Shown: piece after piece, positions 13,705-21,619 of the stretch | Numbering within the stretch: the stretch's first letter is position 1 | Layout of the letters: every line of letters starts with the position of its first letter | Origin: JADCCX01 sp031372765 | GTDB taxonomy: Bacteria > Pseudomonadota > Alphaproteobacteria > Rhizobiales > Beijerinckiaceae | DNA length: 28,185 nucleotides | Assembly: GCA_031372765.1 (NCBI GenBank) | Contig: JANMLW010000190.1 | Span: 1-28,185 of the forward strand | Reading direction: 5' to 3' | The notes under the pieces: model-generated | Told to the model about the DNA's origin: nothing | Seen by the model: only the letters and a program-made list of their open reading frames with translations | The model's database searches: none | Position numbers and translations under genes: made by a program

Positions 13705-15649
13705 AAGAAACCTTTCGGTAGGATCGTCGGCATTCAGAACCGCTTTGGTGGCACTGTCCTTGTTGTTCGGGGGAATGGAACACGTCCGGGCAAACCAGAA
13801 CCCGGTGGCTTCGGTACCCCTGTGCTGTGATGGACAGGATTGCAATGCGTTGCCCGGTTACAAGGATCACCTGTCAGCACTCGTTATCGGTGTCGATGAC
13901 TATGCGACAGGGCAAACAGGTCTGCCCACTCTCAAGAATGCCGGCAATGATGCCGTTGAAATGGCCCGTGTCCTGTCCCAGCAGGGCTATACTGTCCGGT
14001 GCCTCAAGAACATAGGCCAGAAGGCCATACTGGATGAAGTTACGGCTCTTGCTGACCACATCAGCGCCTATGACAGCAACCCGGCCAACGCATTGACTGA
14101 AACAAAGCGTCTTGCCGTGGTGTTTTTCGCCGGCCACGGGTTTGGTGACCACAACGACAACTACATCCTTGGAAGTCCTGACGGAGATAATATCACCCTG
14201 GAATCAATGAAGATACCGCTTTCGCTGATTGCCATTCGATTTGCGCAAGGGGCCAGCGGCAACTATCCGCTCCTGTTCATTTTTGATGCCTGCAGGGCAG
14301 ATCTCAGCGCACACCGGATCAGTCCCGATGATCGCGCCACCACAACGGCATTTCATCAGCAAAAGGTGAACAACGGTCAGTTTCCCGGCGTGGTGATTTT
14401 CTCCACCACGGGTGGCAATTTTGCCATTGATGCAATGGCCGAAGCAAAAATCATAAACAATGGCCTGTTTGTCAGCAAATTTGCTGCGCTCCTCAGGTTC
14501 AAGTCTCTGACATTTGGCAAAACGTACCTCTATACGGACCGTTCCATGCGATCACTGACGCATCTTGGCGTGCGGCAGTTCCCCTATAATGGAGGCGATC
14601 TACCGTTTGAAACCAGAATTGGTTGGAGACACAGCAACCAGCCTGCCAGTGCCTGTGAAGCGACGGTAGGCGATCTTCTTGACGGGGGCTTTGATTGCGA
14701 TGGCAATGATGCACGCGGAAAAGTGTGTGCCAGAAAAATCTGCACCGCTCGAAATCGACTGTTGAGGTCTTCGCTTCCCGCCCAGCAGTGTCTGCGGACC
14801 TTGCTCGAACACCTGATTACCGATCTTGATACGCTCTGCTCGCCCGTCGAAATGCAGGTGGACGATCAATCGGACATCCCCCGGATTGCCAGTTCTGAGC
14901 GCGAGCAGGTTCTGGCGGGAACATTGGCATCACTTGTCCGTAATGACGAGCGGTCGCCCGAGGTATTTCGCGAGATCAACGCCGCCTCAATACGGAATTT
15001 TGAAAGGCTGAACTCAGTGCAACAGGCCGAGGGCACGCGTGTCAGCCGCGATGCCCTTTTGACCAAAAGACAAACCATCAACAGGAAGGTGAGTGCGCCA
15101 ATTGATATTCTTGTGCCACAGCAGGCTGAGGTCAAGGTCCGGAACACCCCGAACAAGACCTCGACAATCATGCGCAGCGCAGAACCAGGCACACGCTTGA
15201 TTGTTGATTGCCAGAGTATCACCTGCACAAGGGATTGGGCAGGGGTGAGGCTTGATGCCGATGGTGAAACATTTCGCGGATGGCTTCCAACAACCGAGAT
15301 CATAGCGCTGGCTCTTGCGCGCGATGCGGGTCCGACTTTTCCGCTGGTCTATGCGCAGGGCAGGCGTGATCCGACAGTGACATCCCTTGAACCTCTGGAC
15401 AGGAAAGTGCAGGAAACAAAGGCGCAACAACGCCTTTCAGCCAAAATCATTGTCAGCCAGCATGGTGTCAATGTCGAAGACGAGATGCGGGCTGAAGCCC
15501 GTGTCATTCATCTGCGGAACTGGCTGGTGAAATCGGGGATCATCGCCCAGAACATCGGCTATGCCATTCAAACCGGAGCTGCTGGAAATGAGGATGAAAA
15601 CGCAGTAGTCCGCCTGTTGATCCTGCCCATGGCTGACGGCACACCATAG
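13682..15649 (+). CDS. Exported caspase-fold protease (C14-like) with SH3-like region
   Basis: A 655-residue protein. Residues 10-38 form a hydrophobic signal sequence ending near VRA-NQ, so the body is probably periplasmic. The caspase-like domain (about 62-310) begins HLSALVIGVDDY and has catalytic His152 (FFAGHGFG) and Cys204 (IFDACRAD). Cysteine clusters at 48-54 and about 330-385 fit an oxidising compartment. An SH3b-like stretch at about 475-545 (AEVKVRNTPNKTS to the RGWLP segment) could bind cell wall or another protein. The C-terminal 80 residues are OmpA-like at best and unassigned. The start lies inside the trypsin gene, with a weak ribosome site, consistent with coupling; a shorter start at Met32 would lose most of the signal. 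Bacterial caspase homologues usually cut after Arg or Lys; whether the trypsin-like neighbour activates it is unknown. Confidence 0.88.
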   Translation: MASFFILERNLSVGSSAFRTALVALSLLFGGMEHVRANQNPVASVPLCCDGQDCNALPGYKDHLSALVIGVDDYATGQTGLPTLKNAGNDAVEMARVLSQQGYTVRCLKNIGQKAILDEVTALADHISAYDSNPANALTETKRLAVVFFAGHGFGDHNDNYILGSPDGDNITLESMKIPLSLIAIRFAQGASGNYPLLFIFDACRADLSAHRISPDDRATTTAFHQQKVNNGQFPGVVIFSTTGGNFAIDAMAEAKIINNGLFVSKFAALLRFKSLTFGKTYLYTDRSMRSLTHLGVRQFPYNGGDLPFETRIGWRHSNQPASACEATVGDLLDGGFDCDGNDARGKVCARKICTARNRLLRSSLPAQQCLRTLLEHLITDLDTLCSPVEMQVDDQSDIPRIASSEREQVLAGTLASLVRNDERSPEVFREINAASIRNFERLNSVQQAEGTRVSRDALLTKRQTINRKVSAPIDILVPQQAEVKVRNTPNKTSTIMRSAEPGTRLIVDCQSITCTRDWAGVRLDADGETFRGWLPTTEIIALALARDAGPTFPLVYAQGRRDPTVTSLEPLDRKVQETKAQQRLSAKIIVSQHGVNVEDEMRAEARVIHLRNWLVKSGIIAQNIGYAIQTGAAGNEDENAVVRLLILPMADGTP

Positions 15650-15659
15650 ACCGTTTGCG

Positions 15660-16946
15660 CTACCCAAGCCTGTCCCTGAGATCGAGGAAGCGAAGCCACA
15701 GATTGCCTGCGGAGACATAGGCTTTGCGCAAGCTGTGCAGTGGTATGGCGGAGGGCGCAGTAACGGGAACGAGTGCCAGTGTTCGGGCGTCAGCTCCGCG
15801 CAGCAATTCGGTCAGGGGCAGACCCATGGCCGTACACCAGGCCACTCCCTTGCCATTGTCCTGCAACACAGCCCATGCGTCGGGTCCGATGGAAAACAGG
15901 CGCGGCAACCGGTCGAGCGTGATGCCGATGACCCCGCCCCATGCGTATTCAAATCCGTCCTTTGCAAGATCGGGATAGAGCTTGCGCAGCATCGCCAGCT
16001 GTAGCGCGAAGGATTGTGGGCCTGCGGGTTCTCCCAGTGTTCCCTTGCCGCCTACCACAAGCCGCCCGTCACGGTCGGTCCTGAAATACCGCAGCACGCG
16101 GCGGGTATCGGAAACGACGCTTGATGCTGGAAGGATACGCAGCCGCTCGGCGACGGTCAGGGGCCGGGTAGCGATCTGGAAACTCCAGACGCCAAGCTGT
16201 GCACGAGCCACCGTGCCATGGAGATTGCCTGTCAAGGCATTGGTCGCCATGAGAACCCGCCGTGCGCGCACAGTGCCGTTGGCACAAACCGCTTCCCATC
16301 CCGTGGCCGTCCTCTGCAGTGCTGAAACGGGTGAGTTGAGATACAGACGCGCTCCCGCCTTGACAGCAGCCCGTGCCAGTTCGCGCACGTAACTGAGGGG
16401 TTGGACAGATCCGCCACGCTCATCAAGCCAGCCACCGATGTAGGCATCGCTGCCGGTGATATCCCGGAATGCAGGCTTGTCGAGCATCCGCACAGGCGCG
16501 CCGCGTTTTGCCCAGGCGTCACAGCGCTTGCGTCCCTGCTCCATTTCGGTGTCATTCTCTGCAGCTTGAACCCAGCCACCGCGCGTTGCATCACAGGAAA
16601 GACCAAGGCGTTTGATTAACCCAAAGGTATAATCCGCATCGCCCGCGCCGAAGGCATGAATGCGGCGGCCAAGGTCTTCACCATATTTCGCTGTCAGTTC
16701 ATCGCTGAAATGGCGAATGCCGGGGATGACCTGACCGCCGTTACGCCCGGAGCCACCTGCACCAGGCTGCGTTGCCTCGATCACGACGACACTGCATCCC
16801 GCCTCCGCCAGATGCAGCGCTGTCGACAGGCCGGTATAACCTGCGCCGATGATGATGACTTCAGTCTCATGCTTGCCAATGAGAGCGGGTGCATCAACGG
16901 GCGGCGCAGCGGTTGCTTCCCAAAGACTTTCAGAATTCCGGTTCAA
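15660..16946 (-). CDS. FAD-dependent oxidoreductase, DAO / PuuB type
   Basis: A 428-residue D-amino-acid-oxidase-fold flavoprotein. The dinucleotide motif IIIGAGYTGLSTALHLAEAG lies near the N-terminus, followed by GGSGRNGGQV, which is typical of gamma-glutamylputrescine oxidase-like enzymes. The C-terminal WGGVIGITLDRLPR and GKGVAW segments close the FAD site. It likely oxidises an amine or amino acid, giving an imine and hydrogen peroxide or reduced carrier. The start was set at a TTG at 16946 because AGAGG lies about 8 nt upstream and the product then begins like its family (NSESLWEATAAP); the longer frame begins at a GTG at 16982 without a ribosome site. It is convergent with the caspase-fold gene (10-bp gap) and divergent from the C45 hydrolase operon, suggesting a shared amide/amine pathway. 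Confidence 0.88.
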   Translation of the reverse strand: MNRNSESLWEATAAPPVDAPALIGKHETEVIIIGAGYTGLSTALHLAEAGCSVVVIEATQPGAGGSGRNGGQVIPGIRHFSDELTAKYGEDLGRRIHAFGAGDADYTFGLIKRLGLSCDATRGGWVQAAENDTEMEQGRKRCDAWAKRGAPVRMLDKPAFRDITGSDAYIGGWLDERGGSVQPLSYVRELARAAVKAGARLYLNSPVSALQRTATGWEAVCANGTVRARRVLMATNALTGNLHGTVARAQLGVWSFQIATRPLTVAERLRILPASSVVSDTRRVLRYFRTDRDGRLVVGGKGTLGEPAGPQSFALQLAMLRKLYPDLAKDGFEYAWGGVIGITLDRLPRLFSIGPDAWAVLQDNGKGVAWCTAMGLPLTELLRGADARTLALVPVTAPSAIPLHSLRKAYVSAGNLWLRFLDLRDRLG

Positions 16947-17065
16947 CCAGCGCCTCTTGCGGCAATCAGCGGGATTCCGCACTGACGTTCAAAAGCATCA
17001 TTGTCTTTCGTGGTTATGAAATGCAAGATGCCCGAAAGCAAGTTGTCAACGCACACTGGGTATTA

Positions 17066-18268
17066 ATGACATTGGTGTCTTCGCAGACTGTGACTGATGC
17101 TCCCCTGATCGAGGTTTCCGGCAATCCGGAAACGAGGGGTAGGCAATACGGCGAGGCCGCACGTGACAGGATCGCGCGGGGCATAGGGCATTATTCCGAA
17201 CAACTGGCGGCGACGCGGCTGACACCAGACGCGTTGCAGGAGCTTGTAGAGAGTTTTCTGCCGCGTATTGATGCTTTCGATGATACCTACGGGCCTGAAA
17301 TGCGCGGCATAGCGGCAGGCTCAAACCGTCCGCTGCACGATATCGTGCTGCTGAATGCACGGACCGAAATCCTGAAGCTCGGACCAAGAGCTGCCAAGGC
17401 CAAGGGCCTTGTGGTGGAGGATGATCCCGATGGCTGCACGGGCGTGGTGGCACTGCCGGAAGTAACTGCCTCTGGTGCGCTTATCCATGCCCAAAACTGG
17501 GACTGGAAAGTGGATTGTGCGGAGACAGCAGTGGTGCTGAAAATCCGTCAGGAAGATGGTCCCGATATCCTGACATTCACCGAAGCCGGGCAGCTTGCCC
17601 GCTCCGGTTTCAACAGTGCGGGTATTGCCGTTACCGCAAACTATCTGGAATGCGAGCGGGACTATACCACTATCGGTGTGCCGCTGGCGCTCATCCGACG
17701 CAAGATCCTGCAACAGTCCCGGCTGGCAATGGCCTTGCGGGCAGGCTACTGCACCGCGAAATCAGCTTCCAACAACATCATCATCAGCCAGGCTGGCGGC
17801 ATAGCCATCAACCTTGAATGCGCTCCCGATGAGACCTTCCAGATCCATGCCGAGGGCGGATTGATCGTGCATGCCAACCACTGGCAGAGCCCCGTCGCAC
17901 TTGGCAAGTTGCGGGACACCGGCATCAGCACAACGCCCGACAGTCTTTACCGTGACATGCGGGTGCGCAGCATTCTTGCTTCGCATGCGGGCGATATATC
18001 GCTTGATACGGTCAAGGATGCCCTGTTTGATGATTATGAATCCCCGTGGTCTGTCTGTCGGCCACCCCGGCTGAACCTGTCATCCAATCTCTCGGCCACC
18101 GTGGCAATGGTGACAATGGTGCCAGAAGAAGGCGTGATGGACGTTGCCATGCTGCCCGCCCTTAACCGCCGTTTTGCGCGCTACCACCTGACTATGGACG
18201 AAGGCGTTGCACACCACAGGCCGCACCGCCCATTTTCACCCCAGTCGCTCCGGAGAACGTCATCATGA
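17066..18268 (+). CDS. C45-family N-terminal nucleophile hydrolase (acyltransferase/penicillin acylase-like)
   Basis: A 400-residue member of the isopenicillin-N acyltransferase (C45) family. The proenzyme cleaves itself before Cys124 in DPDGCTGV, which then becomes the N-terminal nucleophile; IHAQNWDWK after it is also family-typical. The family cuts or transfers acyl groups on amides such as N-acyl amino acids and beta-lactams. No signal peptide is visible. The start is uncertain: the ATG at 17066 gives the usual short N-terminus before PLIEVSG, while the ATG at 17021 would add 15 residues; neither has a strong ribosome site. The stop overlaps the next ATG (ATGA at 18265-18268), tying it to an oligopeptide importer. 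It probably processes the imported compound. Confidence 0.87.
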   Translation: MTLVSSQTVTDAPLIEVSGNPETRGRQYGEAARDRIARGIGHYSEQLAATRLTPDALQELVESFLPRIDAFDDTYGPEMRGIAAGSNRPLHDIVLLNARTEILKLGPRAAKAKGLVVEDDPDGCTGVVALPEVTASGALIHAQNWDWKVDCAETAVVLKIRQEDGPDILTFTEAGQLARSGFNSAGIAVTANYLECERDYTTIGVPLALIRRKILQQSRLAMALRAGYCTAKSASNNIIISQAGGIAINLECAPDETFQIHAEGGLIVHANHWQSPVALGKLRDTGISTTPDSLYRDMRVRSILASHAGDISLDTVKDALFDDYESPWSVCRPPRLNLSSNLSATVAMVTMVPEEGVMDVAMLPALNRRFARYHLTMDEGVAHHRPHRPFSPQSLRRTSS

Positions 18269-19821
18269 TCCGTTTTCGCAATGCATGCCTGCTGGTTGCC
18301 GCAACTCTGGCCGCAAGCCTTCCAGCATTCTCGGTTGCCGCACAGGAGCCACTGCGGGTTCGGCTCAACGCCGACATACGCTCCACCGACCCCGGCGTGA
18401 ACCGCGATGGCAACACCGACATGGTGATGACACATCTGGTGGAAGGTCTCGTGGCCTATCGACAGGATACCTCGGTTGGTCCGATGCTGGCTGACAAGGT
18501 GGATGTCTCAGCGGATGGTCTTGCCTACACGTTCACGCTGCGGGACGGCGTGCGCTTCCACAACGGCGCAACACTGACCGCAGCCGACGTGAAGTTCAGC
18601 TGGGATCGTTATCTCAAGAAGGAAACCAACTGGCGCTGCTTGCCCGAGTTCGATGGCCGGGGTGTATCAAAGATCACCACTATTGAAACGCCGGATGCGA
18701 AAACCGTCGTCTTTCGCATCGAGAAGCCAGCCACATTGTTCCTGACTTCCATGGCGCGCATCGATTGCGGTCAGTCAGGTGTCTGGCACAAGGCCTCGCT
18801 GAATGCTGATGGCACATGGAACACGCCGGTTGGCACAGGCCCCTATACACTGGCTGAATGGCGCAAGGGGCAGTTTGTTGATCTGGCAAAATTCAGGGAC
18901 TATGCAAGCCGATCCGGCGAGGCTGATGGCTTGACCGGGGGCAAGAAAACCGGCCCCGAGCGCGTGCGCATGACGATCATTCCCGATAGTTCTGCGGCAA
19001 AGGCAGCGGTTACGGCGGGGTCCATCGACATGAACCCGGATGTGGATGAAAGCGATGCTCAGGAACTGAAGACCAAACCCGGCATCACGATAACCTCAAC
19101 CCCCACACTGGGTGCCGTGGGCATGCTGATCCAGACGAAGGATCCTGTCCTGAAGGATGTGCGCCTGCGCCGGGCACTGGCGCTTTCGCTTGATATTCCT
19201 GAACTTATCAAGGCCGTGGCGGGGGATATAGTCTACAACGCCTCGCCGATACCCAGCGCGTCCGGGTTCCATGGGCCAGCCCAGAAGAACGGATACAAGC
19301 GTGATCTTGTGGCGGCTAAAAAATTGCTGAGCGAGGCTGGGTACAAGGGCGAAACCATCAAGATGCTCACCAACAAGCGCTATAACTCGATGTATGATAC
19401 CGCCGTGCTGGTACAGGCCATGGCTCAGGAAGCTGGCATCAAGATCGACTTCGAGGTGATTGACTGGGCCACGCAGCTTGATCGCTACACCAAGGGCGAC
19501 TACGCGATGATGACATTTGCTTTCTCAGCCCGTTATGACGCGACATTGTCTTTCGACATGTTCTCTGGCCCCAAGGACAAACAGCCGCGCAAGGTCTGGG
19601 ACAATGCAGAAATGCAGACGCTGATCGACGCATCGGGTCAGACAACCGAAGCGGCCAAGCGCCAGCCGATGTTTGATACCCTGCATGCCAGGATGATCGA
19701 TGATGTGCCCGTAATCTGGCTCTATAACAATGCGGCCATTGTCGTTACAGGACCACGTGTCGCTGCGTTCAAGGGTTGGGTAACAGAACAGCCACGCCTC
19801 TGGGCAGTGACGATGCGTTGA
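18265..19821 (+). CDS. ABC transporter substrate-binding protein, oligopeptide type (SBP_bac_5)
   Basis: A 518-residue periplasmic binding protein. A Sec signal peptide ends near SVAAQ-EPL (about residue 27). The mature protein has family markers: the DPGVN start region, ADGLAYTFTLRDGVRFHNG (about 85-105), ADVKFSWDR, and a YNNAAIVV-type ending domain. It is of the class that delivers peptides, opines or other amides to an ABC importer. It overlaps the C45 gene by 4 bp and is followed 24 bp on by the first permease. The ligand cannot be read from sequence; the linked amide hydrolase suggests an N-acylated or peptide-like compound. Confidence 0.93.
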   Translation: MIRFRNACLLVAATLAASLPAFSVAAQEPLRVRLNADIRSTDPGVNRDGNTDMVMTHLVEGLVAYRQDTSVGPMLADKVDVSADGLAYTFTLRDGVRFHNGATLTAADVKFSWDRYLKKETNWRCLPEFDGRGVSKITTIETPDAKTVVFRIEKPATLFLTSMARIDCGQSGVWHKASLNADGTWNTPVGTGPYTLAEWRKGQFVDLAKFRDYASRSGEADGLTGGKKTGPERVRMTIIPDSSAAKAAVTAGSIDMNPDVDESDAQELKTKPGITITSTPTLGAVGMLIQTKDPVLKDVRLRRALALSLDIPELIKAVAGDIVYNASPIPSASGFHGPAQKNGYKRDLVAAKKLLSEAGYKGETIKMLTNKRYNSMYDTAVLVQAMAQEAGIKIDFEVIDWATQLDRYTKGDYAMMTFAFSARYDATLSFDMFSGPKDKQPRKVWDNAEMQTLIDASGQTTEAAKRQPMFDTLHARMIDDVPVIWLYNNAAIVVTGPRVAAFKGWVTEQPRLWAVTMR

Positions 19822-19845
19822 GGGCAGGACGGGGACATCCGGATC

Positions 19846-20790
19846 ATGATTGGCTTTGTGCTCCGGCGGCTTGCTTCGGCAGTGCCGACATTGCTGCTGG
19901 TTGCGGCCTCCGTATTCGTTCTCATGCGGGTGGTCCCGGGTGATCCTGCACTGCTTATCCTGGGCGATGCGGCTGATGCAGATCAATTGCGCCAGCTCCG
20001 CCAGAGCATGGGTCTTGAGCGCCCGCTGATCTGGCAGTTCACGGACTGGTTTGCAAAACTGCTGTCGGGTGATCTCGGCCGGTCGATCGTCAATGGAGAG
20101 GCCGTGCTTCCTCTCATTGCCTCACGCTTCCAGACAACCGCATTGATCGTGTTACTGGCGGTAGGCGGCGCTGTTCTGGTGGCTGTTCCGCTTGGCATGA
20201 TCGCAGCGTGGAAACAGGACAAGGCCGCTGATCTCGCTGCCATCAGTTTTGCCACACTGATGATGTCACTTCCCAGTTTCTGGCTAGGTTTGATCCTGCT
20301 GCTGATCTTCGGTGTCTGGCTCAGGTGGTTGCCGGTTGTCGGCTACGTGACCTTCGCGGAAAATCCCTGGCGCGCGGCACAATACATCATCCTGCCCGTT
20401 GTAACATTGACCTTCATCGAGATTGGCGTGCTGACAAGGATGGCGCGCTCCGCCACCATTGATGTATTGAAGCTCGATTATATCGCTCATGCCCGCGCCA
20501 AGGGCCTTTCAGAGATGACAGTGCTTGGCCGCCATGCGCTACCCAATGCCTTTGCTCCGACATTGACCCTGATCGGCGTGGTTCTGGGAAATCTTCTGGG
20601 CGGCATTGCCGTGATCGAGACGGTGTTCACACTGCCGGGCCTTGGACGATTGCTCGTCGATGCGATCTTTGCGCGTGACTATCCGGTTGTTCAGGGTGTC
20701 ATGCTTTTTGTCGCGGTGATCTATGTGTTGGTCAATCTACTGGTGGATCTGGCCTATCCCTTGTTTGATCCGCGCGTGCGGGCCGAGTAA
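19846..20790 (+). CDS. ABC permease, DppB/OppB type
   Basis: A 314-residue inner-membrane protein with about six hydrophobic segments. It starts with the family's FVLRRLASAVPTLLLV helix and the VVPGDP motif. The EAA loop that docks to the ATPase is YIAHARAKGLSEMTVLGRHA (about 206-225). It would form the importer channel with the next gene. Its end lies inside a short tandem duplication that spans the gap to the second permease. Confidence 0.94.
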   Translation: MIGFVLRRLASAVPTLLLVAASVFVLMRVVPGDPALLILGDAADADQLRQLRQSMGLERPLIWQFTDWFAKLLSGDLGRSIVNGEAVLPLIASRFQTTALIVLLAVGGAVLVAVPLGMIAAWKQDKAADLAAISFATLMMSLPSFWLGLILLLIFGVWLRWLPVVGYVTFAENPWRAAQYIILPVVTLTFIEIGVLTRMARSATIDVLKLDYIAHARAKGLSEMTVLGRHALPNAFAPTLTLIGVVLGNLLGGIAVIETVFTLPGLGRLLVDAIFARDYPVVQGVMLFVAVIYVLVNLLVDLAYPLFDPRVRAE

Positions 20791-20813
20791 AGATATGACC
20801 GAGTAAGATATGA
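20783..20813 (+). repeat. Imperfect tandem duplication between the two permease genes
   Basis: Two adjacent copies, CCGAGTAAAGATATGA (20783-20798) and CCGAGTAAGATATGA (20799-20813), differ by one A. The first holds the stop of permease 1 and a four-codon frame ATG-ACC-GAG-TAA (20795-20806). The second holds the ATG used by permease 2 (20810). The original junction was probably a direct stop-start pair. Confidence 0.8.
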
Positions 20814-21619
20814 CATGGCGTCTCAATGGCCTTCTGGGTGGTATGCTTATTTCGGGCATTGCAGGCGTTGCTGTAACGGCCGTCTTCTGGACGCCGTTTT
20901 CCACTACCCGTCCCAATCTGCGGGCACGCTTGCGGGCACCTGATGCAACGCACTGGCTGGGTACGGACGAATTTGGCCGCGATGTTCTCTCACGCCTGAT
21001 GGCAGGTGCCGCGACCAGCGTGACTGTTGCGCTGACTACGGTGATGTGTGCCGTAATCCTTGGCCTGGTGATCGGGCTTGTCAGCGGTTTTTTTCGCGGC
21101 TGGACTGACCGCATCCTGATGGGGCTCAACGATGCGCTGCTGGCATTTCCCGGTATCCTGCTGGCACTGGGATTGCTCGCTGTGATGGGCCCATCCAAAT
21201 GGGGAATCGTTCTGGCCCTTGGCCTCGCCTATGCGCCTGTCGTGGCGCGGATCGTGCGTGGTTCCGTTCTGTCGATACGGGAGCGGGATTTCATCGAAGC
21301 GTCGCGCGCCCTTGGCAATTCGGAAGGCTTCACGCTTTTCCACCATGTGCTGCCCCACACCATAACGCCGTTGACGGTGCTGGCGACTTCCATGTTCGGC
21401 TGGGTGGTTCTGGCGGAAAGCGCCCTGTCTTTTCTGGGGCTTGGTGTGCCACCGCCTGCGCCAACCTGGGGCAATATGCTGGCCAGCGCCCGCCCCTACA
21501 TGGAGACAGCACCGCATCTGTCGATCGCACCGGGTGTCATGATAGCCCTTTGCCTGCTTGGGGCCAACCTGCTGGGTGATGCCCTGCGGGATCGGCTCGA
21601 CCCGCGTTCAGCCGCATGA
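20810..21619 (+). CDS. ABC permease, DppC/OppC type
   Basis: A 269-residue inner-membrane permease partner. Family markers are HWLGTDEFGRDVLSRL (about 48-63), the EAA loop with DFIEASRALGNSEGFTLFHH, and SFLGLGVPPPAPTWGNML near the C-terminus. About six membrane segments are visible. Its N-terminal cytoplasmic leader is short compared with E. coli DppC. The stop overlaps the ATPase start (ATGA, 21616-21619). No good ribosome site precedes the ATG; the duplication upstream may affect its translation. Confidence 0.93.
   Translation: MTWRLNGLLGGMLISGIAGVAVTAVFWTPFSTTRPNLRARLRAPDATHWLGTDEFGRDVLSRLMAGAATSVTVALTTVMCAVILGLVIGLVSGFFRGWTDRILMGLNDALLAFPGILLALGLLAVMGPSKWGIVLALGLAYAPVVARIVRGSVLSIRERDFIEASRALGNSEGFTLFHHVLPHTITPLTVLATSMFGWVVLAESALSFLGLGVPPPAPTWGNMLASARPYMETAPHLSIAPGVMIALCLLGANLLGDALRDRLDPRSAA

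Noticed and set aside
1199..15649. Mobile island or prophage
   Set aside because: No integrase, transposase, tRNA target or flanking direct repeats are visible, and coding style looks like the flanks; transfer cannot be argued from this window alone.
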